Positions 1-6,581 of a stretch of 9,726 nucleotides of DNA are shown one piece after another. This stretch comes from Clostridia bacterium. Lineage in GTDB: Bacteria; Bacillota; Clostridia; HGM11514. Position 1 is the stretch's first letter. Every line of letters starts with the position of its first letter. The stretch spans positions 1 through 9,726 of the forward strand of contig CAAENE010000003.1 in assembly GCA_900757255.1 (NCBI GenBank), written 5' to 3'. The translations under genes were made by a program, and so were the position numbers. Under the pieces are notes generated by a model, which was not told the DNA's origin, did no database searches, and saw only the letters and a program-made list of their open reading frames with translations.

Positions 1-255
1 GCTCAGCGTGCCGATAAACTTATCGGCACGCTGGCAGATGTTGAAAAAGGAAGGGATATTTTCGCAAAACAAATTCGTCGGCGTACAGAGGTACGGTAGA
101 GTTTGTTTTGCGGAAAAGCAAGCAATGCCGCGGAAAACATCGGGTTTTCCGCGGCATTTTTTATCCTTTTAAAATATCTGCAATTATTTCTTGCTTTTTT
201 ATGCTTGCGGTAGACCGACTTTTTCGACAGTCTGAGCCAGGCATTTGCCTGGCTG
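1..255 (+). repeat. Structured intergenic repeat, copy 1 (left edge cut by window)
   Basis: First of three copies of a dispersed repeat, core 4-235. Stems visible by eye: a 14-bp near-palindrome at 4-17/20-33; a long stem pairing 59-73 with 102-117 (one bulge), capped by CGTAC/GTACG at 82-86/91-95; and a perfect 15-bp stem at 124-138/144-158 followed by T's, terminator-like on the + strand. The core ends with TTGCGGTAGACCGACTTTTT and CTGA, then the terminal hairpin at 235-254. Copy 2 aligns almost without gaps up to about 180, and copy 3 is identical over the 67 bases visible. A - strand frame at 20-157 (45 codons, ATG at 155-157) has AAAGGA just upstream. Function unknown; it could be a structured RNA, a double terminator or a nonautonomous mobile element. 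Confidence 0.85.
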
Positions 256-261
256 TTTTTT
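235..261 (+). terminator. Rho-independent terminator at right end of repeat copy 1
   Basis: AGCCAGGCA at 235-243 pairs perfectly with TGCCTGGCT at 246-254, followed by G and seven T's (256-262). It faces right and would end + strand transcripts leaving the repeat. The window's first bases, GCTCAG, fit the end of a second copy of this same stem lying just outside the window. Confidence 0.75.
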
Positions 262-301
262 TGATGTTATAATAGACAAAACCTGAAAAATTGTTTATAA
301 T
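245..301 (+). promoter_or_regulatory. Two overlapping sigma-A-type promoters for the zinc-ribbon gene
   Basis: Candidate 1 is TTGCCT (245-250), 17 bp, TATAAT (268-273), giving a leader of about 40 nt; its -35 box lies in the right arm of the repeat's terminator hairpin. Candidate 2 is TAGACA (273-278), 17 bp, TATAAT (296-301), a better -35 match, but transcription would start inside the ribosome site. Candidate 1 therefore suits translation better. Seen by eye only. Confidence 0.55.
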
Positions 302-318
302 GAAAGGGGGGGATAAAT

Positions 319-1077
319 GTGATTTGTAAATATTGCGGTGCTCCAATAGAGGATGGCGCCCATTCCTGCGAATACTGCGGCAAGGAGATATACCAAACGG
401 TTAGGATTGGAAAGGCTGAGGAAAATACAAGTAAAAAAGTGTTTGAGGATGAAGAAAAACCTTCTTATCTTGGAACCAGGCCGATTCAAAATATTCCGGA
501 GAAAACGGACAGTTCTTCCATTGTAAAAGCAATTATCTGCCTTTTAGCGTTTACTTCCGTCTTTTTTCTTTGCTGGGGCCTTTTTGTTTCATCTGGTCCT
601 CCTACACCTAAAATCAGCAATAATGGCAGCTATTTTTCTAAAGGGCCGCAGGAAATGTTGGATTTGATGAATAAGGGGTTAACAGCGAAAGAAAAGTTTG
701 GTTCTTTGTCTATTGTACCGGAGAAAAATAATTCAGGCATGGATGTCTACAGCGCCCAGGCGCCAAACGGAACGATGCTTCATTTGCTCTGCGAGCCGAC
801 CACGCTGCATGTGAATCATATCAATACCGTTGTACCAAAAGAGAGCGGCGGACAGGCACTGTTATTCTCCTATTGCCGCAATATCTGGCGGCTTCTTTAT
901 GCTGACGATGAATCTGATGAAATATTGAGCAAGTTTAATAAACTCTCTTGGAACCAGGAAAACAAAAAGAATACAGATTATGCCGGAATCTGTTTTCAAA
1001 TGGAGAGGTACGATGGGGGGTATGTGATGAAAACATATCTATCGGGAAAGAAGCAGGAAAAGGATTTGACATCATAA
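319..1077 (+). CDS. Zinc-ribbon, single-pass membrane protein of unknown function
   Basis: A 252-residue protein. The start is GTG at 319; the ATG two bases upstream is in another frame and hits a stop at once. A G-rich ribosome site (GAAAGGGGGGG, 302-312) precedes it. Residues 3-20 form a CxxC...CxxC zinc ribbon (Cys3, Cys6, Cys17, Cys20). A charged linker follows, then one hydrophobic segment at about 68-91 and about 160 residues predicted outside the cell. No catalytic motif is recognised in the outer part. This layout (cytoplasmic zinc ribbon, helix, external domain) is common among uncharacterised Firmicutes envelope proteins. It stands alone between repeat copy 1 and a convergent gene, so context gives no role. 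The reading frame and topology are firm; the function is unknown. Confidence 0.85.
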   Translation: MICKYCGAPIEDGAHSCEYCGKEIYQTVRIGKAEENTSKKVFEDEEKPSYLGTRPIQNIPEKTDSSSIVKAIICLLAFTSVFFLCWGLFVSSGPPTPKISNNGSYFSKGPQEMLDLMNKGLTAKEKFGSLSIVPEKNNSGMDVYSAQAPNGTMLHLLCEPTTLHVNHINTVVPKESGGQALLFSYCRNIWRLLYADDESDEILSKFNKLSWNQENKKNTDYAGICFQMERYDGGYVMKTYLSGKKQEKDLTS

Positions 1078-1092
1078 TTTTAGAAATAAAAA

Positions 1093-1180
1093 AGTCATGA
1101 CCACCCCAAAACGGGGTGGCGTGAAAAGCCCTATAAGGGCTTATTACTGTCAGCGCCTAAATGACGCTGGTTTTCACTAC
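1093..1180. other. Branched multi-hairpin intergenic element
   Basis: Just after the zinc-ribbon gene lie CCACCCC/GGGGTGG (1101-1107/1113-1119), AAGCCC/GGGCTT (1126-1131/1137-1142) and CAGCG/CGCTG (1151-1155/1165-1169). An outer stem GTGAA/TTCAC (1121-1125/1173-1177) encloses the last two, giving a three-way junction. It could be a small RNA element, a 3' end processing structure, or a nonautonomous remnant of a hairpin-ended IS200/IS605-like transposon. I cannot choose between these from one copy. Confidence 0.5.
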
Positions 1181-1203
1181 TCCTTACATCTAAAGAATAG
1201 TAT

Positions 1204-1238
1204 AAAAAAAACCTTTGAGTTTTCTCAAAGGATTTTTG
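1204..1238. terminator. Bidirectional terminator between convergent genes
   Basis: CCTTTGAG (1212-1219) and CTCAAAGG (1224-1231) form an 8-bp stem with a TTTT loop. It is flanked by eight A's on the left (1204-1211) and ATTTTTG on the right. Read on the - strand it has a long U tract and suits the end of the hydrolase gene, 92 nt past its stop. On the + strand it has a shorter one and can serve the zinc-ribbon gene. Confidence 0.8.
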
Positions 1239-1323
1239 TTTATTTAATAGATTAAGATATTGCTTTATTCATAAAAGATACGCTTCTGTTCGACTGCGAG
1301 ATTAGTCGAAGATATATAAAATC

Positions 1324-2373
1324 CTATTTTCTTTTGAGAGGGACTCTCAAAGAACCGGAATGGAGCCGCTTGCCTTCCGTATCAGTTTGGGTTGTTATTG
1401 CTCCTAACAGCATTATGGGTTCGCCGTTACGGTCCTGTAATACGAAGGGGCGTTCCAGCTGTCCCTGTGTTTTGCTTCCATCAGCCCAAGTGGTTTCGAT
1501 ACCATAAACAAGCGGATGTCTGGCAATTTCCCAGTTGACGCCGTCTTTTGATACAAATAGACAGAAGGCTCCTTTGATTCCGGTGAATATTCCTTCCACA
1601 TCCCGCGTTACAGCATAGTATAATCCATGGTATACCATTACAAAAGGATCCTCGGCAGCCATCCGCACTTTTTGTGTGCCATCCTTCTGTTCAAAAATAC
1701 AGCCGGGATATTTCTGATAAGGGCCTTCCGGCCGTTCTGCCGCAGCCACCCCATACCGCACTGATGCTCCATATGGCAGGTTCCCGTCCGATACGCCTTT
1801 ATAAATCAGCAGTATTTTTCCGTCCGGTGTTACAACAGGAGCCGGATTCGTTACGCACAATGCGTCGAACGCAGCAGGGTCGGCACTTTTGTCTAAGATA
1901 GGGGAGTCCAGCCTTTGCCATGGACCAGAAGGATCAGAGGCGACAGCTACACCGATTTTCTGATTGTTCCGGTATTCCCACCAGGCAGCCTCCTTTGCAG
2001 AGGCAGGATAACTGATTGCCCTTTCACAGGTTGTCCCCATGTGATAGAGATAGTATTTTCCGTTCCATTTGATCACCTGCGGGTTATGGACGGCTGCGCC
2101 GTCCCAGAAGGTCAAGCTTCGTTTTCCCAAAATGGTCCCCATTTTACGGAAAGGGCCGTCCGGCGTATCGGAAACTGCATAGGCGATTTCTGAATCAGTC
2201 ACCCATGCATAATGCCCCATTTCCTTTGGCCAGCGGGAATAATAATAATGGTATTTGCCGTCATAGCCTTCTATCAGACAGCCGCACCAGATATGGCAGT
2301 CTTCTTCCACCAGCAGATTTTTTTTCGGTACAGGAGATAGCATTGAATAAAGGTCTAAGCAGTCTTCTGTCAT
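1324..2373 (-). CDS. GH43-like five-bladed beta-propeller glycoside hydrolase
   Basis: A 349-residue protein with no signal peptide, so probably cytoplasmic. It shows the repeated blade pattern of GH43/GH32/GH130-like beta-propeller hydrolases: a WDG/HNPQVI segment with NGKYYLYHMG (about 90-113), NPAPVV followed by DGKILLIYKG (176-193), AEDPFVM followed by GLYYAVTRD (240-258) and a final LERPF (306-310). SDTPDGPF and SDPSGPW are typical strand-turn phrases of this fold. It resembles a group often annotated simply as family 43 glycosylhydrolase; substrate and exact family are not certain, and I cannot assign catalytic residues confidently, though conserved acids occur in WDG (91), AED (241-242) and LERP (307). 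The start is supported by GTGAGG seven bases upstream of the ATG. It appears monocistronic, with its own terminator (1204-1238) and a candidate promoter (2445-2472). Confidence 0.75.
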   Translation of the reverse strand: MTEDCLDLYSMLSPVPKKNLLVEEDCHIWCGCLIEGYDGKYHYYYSRWPKEMGHYAWVTDSEIAYAVSDTPDGPFRKMGTILGKRSLTFWDGAAVHNPQVIKWNGKYYLYHMGTTCERAISYPASAKEAAWWEYRNNQKIGVAVASDPSGPWQRLDSPILDKSADPAAFDALCVTNPAPVVTPDGKILLIYKGVSDGNLPYGASVRYGVAAAERPEGPYQKYPGCIFEQKDGTQKVRMAAEDPFVMVYHGLYYAVTRDVEGIFTGIKGAFCLFVSKDGVNWEIARHPLVYGIETTWADGSKTQGQLERPFVLQDRNGEPIMLLGAITTQTDTEGKRLHSGSLRVPLKRK

Positions 2374-2444
2374 GTCGTTTCCTCACTTTCTGCATTTTAC
2401 CTGAAACATATTCGACATACCGTTTTGATTTCCTTCCTGTTTTT

Positions 2445-2472
2445 GTATTAGCTGTATTTCGTTTTATGACAA
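2445..2472 (-). promoter_or_regulatory. Weak candidate promoter for the GH43-like gene
   Basis: On the - strand, TTGTCA (2467-2472) lies 16 bp from TAATAC (2445-2450), giving a leader of about 65 nt to the ATG at 2373. The -10 match is poor. The terminator immediately upstream (2491-2521) supports independent transcription of the gene. Confidence 0.3.
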
Positions 2473-2485
2473 TCTGTATTTATTG

Positions 2486-2521
2486 TTAAAAAAAGCCCTT
2501 TGAGTTTTTTCAAAGGGCTTT
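2486..2521 (-). terminator. Terminator of the SLH-protein operon
   Basis: The + strand reads AAAAAAGCCCTTTGA...TCAAAGGGCTTTT. On the - strand this is a stem of about 11 bp followed by seven T's, 24 nt beyond the stop of the SLH gene. Its core nearly matches that of the terminator at 1204-1238, so the hydrolase gene lies between two sibling hairpins. Confidence 0.85.
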
Positions 2522-2544
2522 TACTTACCTTGATTTTGTTTGCG

Positions 2545-4269
2545 TCATTTATTTGCGTCTATCATTTCCTGCAGCTTGTCATTGTATGCGCGGGTCAGAA
2601 TGGTGCAGGCTTCTGCTCGGGTGATATTGTTCTCGCCTTTGATGGTTCCGTCGTCATATCCTTTGATTATGCCCATTTCAATGGCGGCAGCCATATATGG
2701 TTTTGCGTAGTCAGATACGTTTGCGAAATCCGGATACTGTGCGAGAGCTGCGTCGACATCACCGCTCCAGTTAAAGGTTCTGCCGACAATGGTTACCAGC
2801 TGTTCTCTTGAAATAATGACGTCCGGACCAAAGGTATTTTCATCAAATCCGGTTACGAACCCGGCCTTGGCACAAGCGTTGATTGCCGCGTTTGCCCAGT
2901 GGTTTGCGCTGTCGCCAAAGACGGCAGAGTTATCAGAAGTATCTAAATCAAAGATTTTTGCAATCATTTTGGACAGTTCTGCGCGGGATACGCCCAGATC
3001 CGGTTTGAAGGTTCCGTCGTCATAACCATCTACAACGCCTGCGTCAACCAAGGTGCTGACCGCTTCTTTTGCCCAATGGTTTTCAGTATCGGTAAAAGAT
3101 GGTTTTCCGGTCGGTTCGCCGGTTGGTTCGGTCGTTGCTGTGGGAGTAGGCTTCGGTGTAACAATGACACCGGGAGAAGGATTGTAGGGCGGATTCGGAT
3201 TTGTAGATGTACCGCTATTGGTCGACCTGATATTAAAGTAGAAAAATACATTGGATTCTTCTACGATGGAAGCACTGTCGCCTTTTCCGCGTTTGATCTG
3301 TATTTGCTGGCTGGTTCCGCTTGTTGTATTAATTTCAAAATATGCGTTGTTTCCGGTTCCGCCGGTAGAAATTTTGACATAAGAATTATTGAGCGGGATG
3401 TTTGCGCCGAACGGTACAGATACATTCTGCCCGAAAATGGTTACGACAAATCTCTTGGAATTTCCTACTGTTCCCAAATCAACGGTAGAGCCGTTTTGGA
3501 TAGCAGAACCGCTTTCCGTTACCTTGATGTTTTTGCTCATAACAGAGTTGTAAATCAGCGCTTTTGCAATGTCAGAGCCTTCGATCCGGTCGTTTACAAG
3601 GCGGCTGATATTAGCCAGATAGTTTTCGTTATAACCGACTGCTGTAAAAGCTGCTTTCAGGTCAGCGTATTTTGACAGGTTCAATGCAGCTGCAACTGCC
3701 TTGTTTAACAGGCTTTCTACTCCGTCAATGTAGTTTGCTTCGTCGCCGTAAACGATTTTATATAAATCGGAATTGGTGGAAGAATCACCGATATCGATGC
3801 TGCTGAGCTGTGCTTTTGCATCTTTAAAAATATTAAGCAGGTTGTCTGTAGTTGCTTGTGGTCCAAACAGAGTCTGAAGCGTCGCACCCTGGTTTGTCTT
3901 GAAGTTAGCCAGCGCTGTCTCTAATTCTGTTTTGCTGGTTACAGAATATTCTATCTTGGCAATATCGGTTACCAGGCTTTTCAGCTTTGCAGCTGCTTCC
4001 TCTTCACTGGCGAATTTCGCAATTGCTTCATCGGTCAGCAGTTTGTATGTACTATCGTTGAGAATAGTATCCCAATCTTCATCGGTCAGCGTATCGATTT
4101 TTCCGGATACCGTTTGGATTTGAGTAATTTCTTTTGCTGTAAATGTGTCGAAATAGCCGATGATTTCATCCGCCATTTGATTGGTTGTCGCCCCGTATGC
4201 AATGGTACATGCCGTCATCATCACAACGACCAGCAACAGCGCCATCAGCTGAGTGCTTCTTTTTTTCAT
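2545..4269 (-). CDS. Secreted protein with three C-terminal SLH domains
   Basis: A 574-residue exported protein. The signal peptide spans about 1-27 (MKKR, a hydrophobic run, AYGA/TT). Cys21 after MTA could be read as a poor lipobox, but signal peptidase I cleavage seems likelier. Residues about 30-235 look helical; 240-348 look beta-rich; 349-391 form a Pro/Thr/Gly linker. Three SLH domains start at about 392, 451 and 512, with NHWA and TRAE-type (SRAE, SRE, TRAE) motifs. SLH domains usually bind pyruvylated secondary cell-wall polymer, so the protein is expected on the wall with its N-terminal region exposed. No enzyme motif is seen in that region. An ideal AGGAGG lies eight bases before the ATG. 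It follows the small membrane-protein gene by 24 bp and is probably co-transcribed with it. Confidence 0.88.
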   Translation of the reverse strand: MKKRSTQLMALLLVVVMMTACTIAYGATTNQMADEIIGYFDTFTAKEITQIQTVSGKIDTLTDEDWDTILNDSTYKLLTDEAIAKFASEEEAAAKLKSLVTDIAKIEYSVTSKTELETALANFKTNQGATLQTLFGPQATTDNLLNIFKDAKAQLSSIDIGDSSTNSDLYKIVYGDEANYIDGVESLLNKAVAAALNLSKYADLKAAFTAVGYNENYLANISRLVNDRIEGSDIAKALIYNSVMSKNIKVTESGSAIQNGSTVDLGTVGNSKRFVVTIFGQNVSVPFGANIPLNNSYVKISTGGTGNNAYFEINTTSGTSQQIQIKRGKGDSASIVEESNVFFYFNIRSTNSGTSTNPNPPYNPSPGVIVTPKPTPTATTEPTGEPTGKPSFTDTENHWAKEAVSTLVDAGVVDGYDDGTFKPDLGVSRAELSKMIAKIFDLDTSDNSAVFGDSANHWANAAINACAKAGFVTGFDENTFGPDVIISREQLVTIVGRTFNWSGDVDAALAQYPDFANVSDYAKPYMAAAIEMGIIKGYDDGTIKGENNITRAEACTILTRAYNDKLQEMIDANK

Positions 4270-4293
4270 TTGAAAATCCTCCTTTTATTGAAC

Positions 4294-4836
4294 CTACTCA
4301 TTTTCTCCGGCGTATTTTTGTACGATGGATAAAATTTGTGATATATCACTGCCGGTCAGCCTTTGTCTTGCAATTGCCATGCCGGCAGACATATCGCTCC
4401 CTGAAATTCCGTCTTTCATCATCTCGGCAATCTGCCGTTTATCGTCAGCTGTCAGCCTTGATATGACGATGGACATGATTGCGCTTTTGTCGCCCGAACT
4501 CATTTTTGACTGGATTTTGCCCATGTTTTTCAACGCATAATCCATGGTGATCGGCTGGCTTGGGTTTGATTGTCCATTACCGGCCGGCTCCTGTGTAGGA
4601 GCTGCGTCCTCCGGCTGCTGCGTTGGCTCTGAAGCTGGATCAGCCGATGGTTCCGGAGTTGGAAGCACGCCGTTTTCCATTGCCTGTTCCACCTGCGCGC
4701 TCAATTCCTCGTCAGAGGGCGTAAAATGCGACATGAGCAATGAAAAAGACCAATCGGTCACCGTTTTCCAGCCAAGAAAGATGACAGCTGCTGCAATTGC
4801 TAATGCGATGATCCATTTTATTGCTTTCTTTTTCAT
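4294..4836 (-). CDS. Small membrane-anchored protein, first gene of the SLH operon
   Basis: 180 residues from the ATG at 4836, chosen because GAAAGG sits six bases upstream. A GTG at 4872 would add 12 charged residues and put the ribosome site inside the gene. Residues 6-23 form a membrane helix or uncleaved signal anchor after MKKK. The segment 58-97 is a Pro/Glu/Gln-rich linker resembling the linker of the SLH protein downstream. Residues 98-176 form a compact, probably helical domain with two related stretches, LTADDKRQIAEM (129-140) and LTGSDISQILSI (160-171). Family not recognised. The tight spacing to the SLH gene and the similar layout suggest the two act together at the cell surface, for instance in assembly or export, but this is inference. 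Confidence 0.8.
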   Translation of the reverse strand: MKKKAIKWIIALAIAAAVIFLGWKTVTDWSFSLLMSHFTPSDEELSAQVEQAMENGVLPTPEPSADPASEPTQQPEDAAPTQEPAGNGQSNPSQPITMDYALKNMGKIQSKMSSGDKSAIMSIVISRLTADDKRQIAEMMKDGISGSDMSAGMAIARQRLTGSDISQILSIVQKYAGENE

Positions 4837-5021
4837 AGTTTGCCTTTCTTTCAGCCGGTTCCGTTCCGGCACTTTGCTGCCCTATGGCAGCCTTCGCCTT
4901 TATGTATTCGTTAGGAGTATGGTATCATTGGCAATGTGCGTTTTCCGACCAGAGGAAGGAAATATTGGCATGGCTATAAGTTCAATGTATCATAACCACG
5001 CAATGATTATGATACCATATT
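4837..5021 (-). promoter_or_regulatory. Structured 185-nt leader of the SLH operon
   Basis: From the inferred transcription start the - strand leader holds segment a (TATGGTATCATAA, 5019-5007), b (TTATGATAC, 4995-4987) and c (ATGATACCATA, 4928-4918). Segment a can pair with b (9 bp, 11-nt loop) or with c (11 bp), but not both. Two more hairpins precede the ribosome site: GCTGCC/GGCAGC (4876-4891) and GCCGG/CCGGC (4854-4870). Segment a sits at the very start of the transcript, so the repeats could instead be DNA operators. It matches no riboswitch class I know. No gene lies in this stretch. Confidence 0.5.
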
Positions 5022-5027
5022 GTAAAT

Positions 5028-5056
5028 ATTATGCCATAAATACAGCTAAAACACAA
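5028..5056 (-). promoter_or_regulatory. Sigma-A-type promoter of the SLH operon
   Basis: On the - strand, TTGTGT (5051-5056), 17 bp, CATAAT (5028-5033). The predicted start near 5021 lies directly before the inverted repeats. The terminator of the unit upstream (5109-5142) lies just behind it, supporting this as the operon's own promoter. Confidence 0.55.
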
Positions 5057-5108
5057 GGCTTTTTGAAAAATTTATCAAAATTAATCGGATTGAACATTTC
5101 AGTTTTTA

Positions 5109-5142
5109 CTAAATAAAAAGGCCGGACAGTTTTGCTGTCCGG
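5109..5142 (-). terminator. Left-facing terminator at left edge of repeat copy 2
   Basis: CCGGACAG (5122-5129) and CTGTCCGG (5135-5142) form an 8-bp stem. On the - strand it is followed by CCTTTTTATTTA. It would end transcripts from argC-argB after they cross the whole repeat. Confidence 0.7.
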
Positions 5143-5408
5143 TTCAGAGTGCCGATAGATAATCGGCACTCTGGCAGATGCCGAAAAAGGAAGGGATATT
5201 TTCGCAAAACAAATTCGTCGGCGTACAAGGGTACGGTAGAGTTTGTTTTGCGGAAAAGCAAGTAATCCCGCGGAAAATCCGATGTTTTCCGCGGCATTTT
5301 TTATCCTTTTAAAATATCTGCAATTGCATCTTTCTTTTTGCGTACTTTCTTGCGGTAGACCGACTTTTTCGATAGACTGAAACCGGACAGTTTGCTGTCC
5401 GGCTTCAG
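5121..5408 (+). repeat. Structured intergenic repeat, copy 2 (complete)
   Basis: The only complete copy; core about 5145-5380, same orientation as copy 1. Stem 1 is CAGAGTGCCGAT/ATCGGCACTCTG (5145-5156/5162-5173). Relative to copy 1 one C-G pair has become A-T, a compensatory change. The long second stem and its CGTAC cap are conserved. Stem 3 has one mismatch and a larger loop. Both ends carry the same hairpin, CCGGACAG/CTGTCCGG, at 5122-5142 and 5383-5402; the right one is extended by CTGAA/TTCAG (5377-5381/5404-5408). A - strand frame at 5109-5297 (62 codons) matches the frame of copy 1. The element fills the space between the SLH operon promoter and argB. Confidence 0.85.
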
Positions 5409-5435
5409 TCGGGAGGTACCCTTCACAGATTCTGT

Positions 5436-6302
5436 TTAATCTTTTACAATCATAGTTCCGATACCGGTTTTGGTGAAGATTTCCAGTAAGATGCAGTGCG
5501 GGACCCGCCCGTCAATGATATGGACGGTATTGACCCCCTGTTCTGTGGCGTTCAGGCAGCCCAGAAGCTTGGGTATCATCCCTCCGGTAATGACCCCTTT
5601 TTCAATCAGCTTTTTGATTTCGCTTTGTTTGATTTCAAAGATGACGTCGCCGGCATTGTCCTTGACCCCTTCGACGTCAGTCAGCAGAATCAGCTTTTCC
5701 GCCTGCATGGCGCATGCCACCTCACTCGCGACGGTATCGGCGTTGATATTGTAGCTCCGCCCGGTTTCGTCCACGCCGATCGGCGCAATAACCGGGATAT
5801 ATTCGTCCTGGCACAGATGGTGCAGCACTTTGGCGTCCACTGATACCACCTCGCCGACATTGCCGATATCAGTCGGTTTGCCGTCTATCACCGGCAGGTG
5901 CTTTTTGCATTTGATGATGCTCCCGTCTATCCCTGAAAGCCCGATCGACCGGCTGCCCTTCAGGTTCAGCAGGGACACGATCTGTTTGTTTGTTTTGCCC
6001 ACCAGAACCATCTGCGCCACGTCCATGATTTCATCAGTCGTCACCCGCAGGCCGTTGATAAAGTCGCTCTTGATATTCATTGAGGTCAGCGCGGAATTGA
6101 TGTCAGGGCCGCCACCATGCACCACCACCGGATTGATCCCGATGTATTTCAGCAGGGTGATATCCTCCATTACCGAGTTTTTCAGCTCATCGTTGATCAT
6201 GGCGTTGCCGCCGTATTTGATGATGACCGTCTTGTTTTTGAAGTGCTGGATATAGGGCAGCGCTTCGATCAATATATTTGCTTTTTTGATTAAGGTTTCC
6301 AT
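5436..6302 (-). CDS. argB: Acetylglutamate kinase
   Basis: 288 residues, full length for ArgB, which phosphorylates N-acetyl-L-glutamate with ATP in the second step of cyclic or acetylated arginine synthesis in the cytoplasm. Visible motifs: KYGG at 29-32 (phosphate-binding lysine), HGGGPD at 62-67, Arg86 in GLRVT, NINAD at 185-189 and GGMIPK at 240-245. The N-terminal extension (about 1-22, helical) is the type found in arginine-inhibited hexameric enzymes, so feedback inhibition by arginine is likely. The ATG at 6300-6302 has GAAAGGG about nine bases upstream. It lies downstream of argC across a 365-bp spacer with no argJ between them. Transcription probably starts at the argC promoter, though a local promoter in the spacer is not excluded. 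Confidence 0.97.
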   Translation of the reverse strand: METLIKKANILIEALPYIQHFKNKTVIIKYGGNAMINDELKNSVMEDITLLKYIGINPVVVHGGGPDINSALTSMNIKSDFINGLRVTTDEIMDVAQMVLVGKTNKQIVSLLNLKGSRSIGLSGIDGSIIKCKKHLPVIDGKPTDIGNVGEVVSVDAKVLHHLCQDEYIPVIAPIGVDETGRSYNINADTVASEVACAMQAEKLILLTDVEGVKDNAGDVIFEIKQSEIKKLIEKGVITGGMIPKLLGCLNATEQGVNTVHIIDGRVPHCILLEIFTKTGIGTMIVKD

Positions 6303-6357
6303 ACCATTTTCCCTTTCGGATTTATTATCGGTTTTTCCACTAAAAACAATATCTTCT

Positions 6358-6381
6358 CTGCTTTTGACCGGTCAAAAGCAG
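6358..6381. repeat. 24-bp perfect palindrome
   Basis: Centred on CCGG at 6368-6371, with 12-base arms beginning CTGCTTTTGA. It lies 56 bp upstream of the argB start. It could be a regulator site, an mRNA processing hairpin in the argC-argB transcript, or part of a dispersed repeat. Confidence 0.8.
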
Positions 6382-6390
6382 CAAAACCCG

Positions 6391-6418
6391 CCGGGGGGTT
6401 CGATTCCCCCGGACCCCT
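6391..6418 (+). other. tRNA 3'-end-like fragment (T-arm)
   Basis: GGGGG (6394-6398), loop TTCGATT (6399-6405), CCCCC (6406-6410), then GGACCCCT resembles a T-arm and 3' acceptor strand. No CCA follows, and no matching GGGGTCC, D-arm or anticodon arm is found upstream. It is not a working tRNA. It may be a remnant of an integration site or a chance GC-rich hairpin (7-bp stem at 6391-6397/6406-6412). Confidence 0.35.
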
Positions 6419-6581
6419 AAAACGACCCTCCGGGCGCAGCAGGGCTGCGGGGGCTTTTATTCTTGCCGTCTTTGAAAGCCATTTTTTTCCGCACTTACTA
6501 ATGGAAAAGATGCATCGCCCGGTGAAGATTTTTTGTAGGTGGGAATAGGCTTCTATGTCCGTACTCGTTAACGGGAAAGGT

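Noticed and set aside
3076..3675. 199-codon + strand frame
   Set aside because: Antisense to the linker and middle part of the SLH protein, whose signal peptide, ribosome site and SLH motifs are clear.
4836..4872. GTG start at 4872 for the small membrane protein
   Set aside because: The ATG at 4836 has a well-spaced ribosome site, and the extension would add only charged residues before the membrane helix.
4837..5021. Known riboswitch (for example c-di-GMP or SAM class) in the SLH leader
   Set aside because: None of the conserved core motifs of those classes is visible; only the competing inverted repeats are supported.
4544..5116. 190-codon + strand frame
   Set aside because: Antisense to the small membrane-protein gene and its leader; low-complexity Ser/Gly/Cys composition.
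6391..6418. A functional tRNA gene
   Set aside because: Only the T-arm and a 3' acceptor-like strand are present; D-arm, anticodon arm and CCA are absent.
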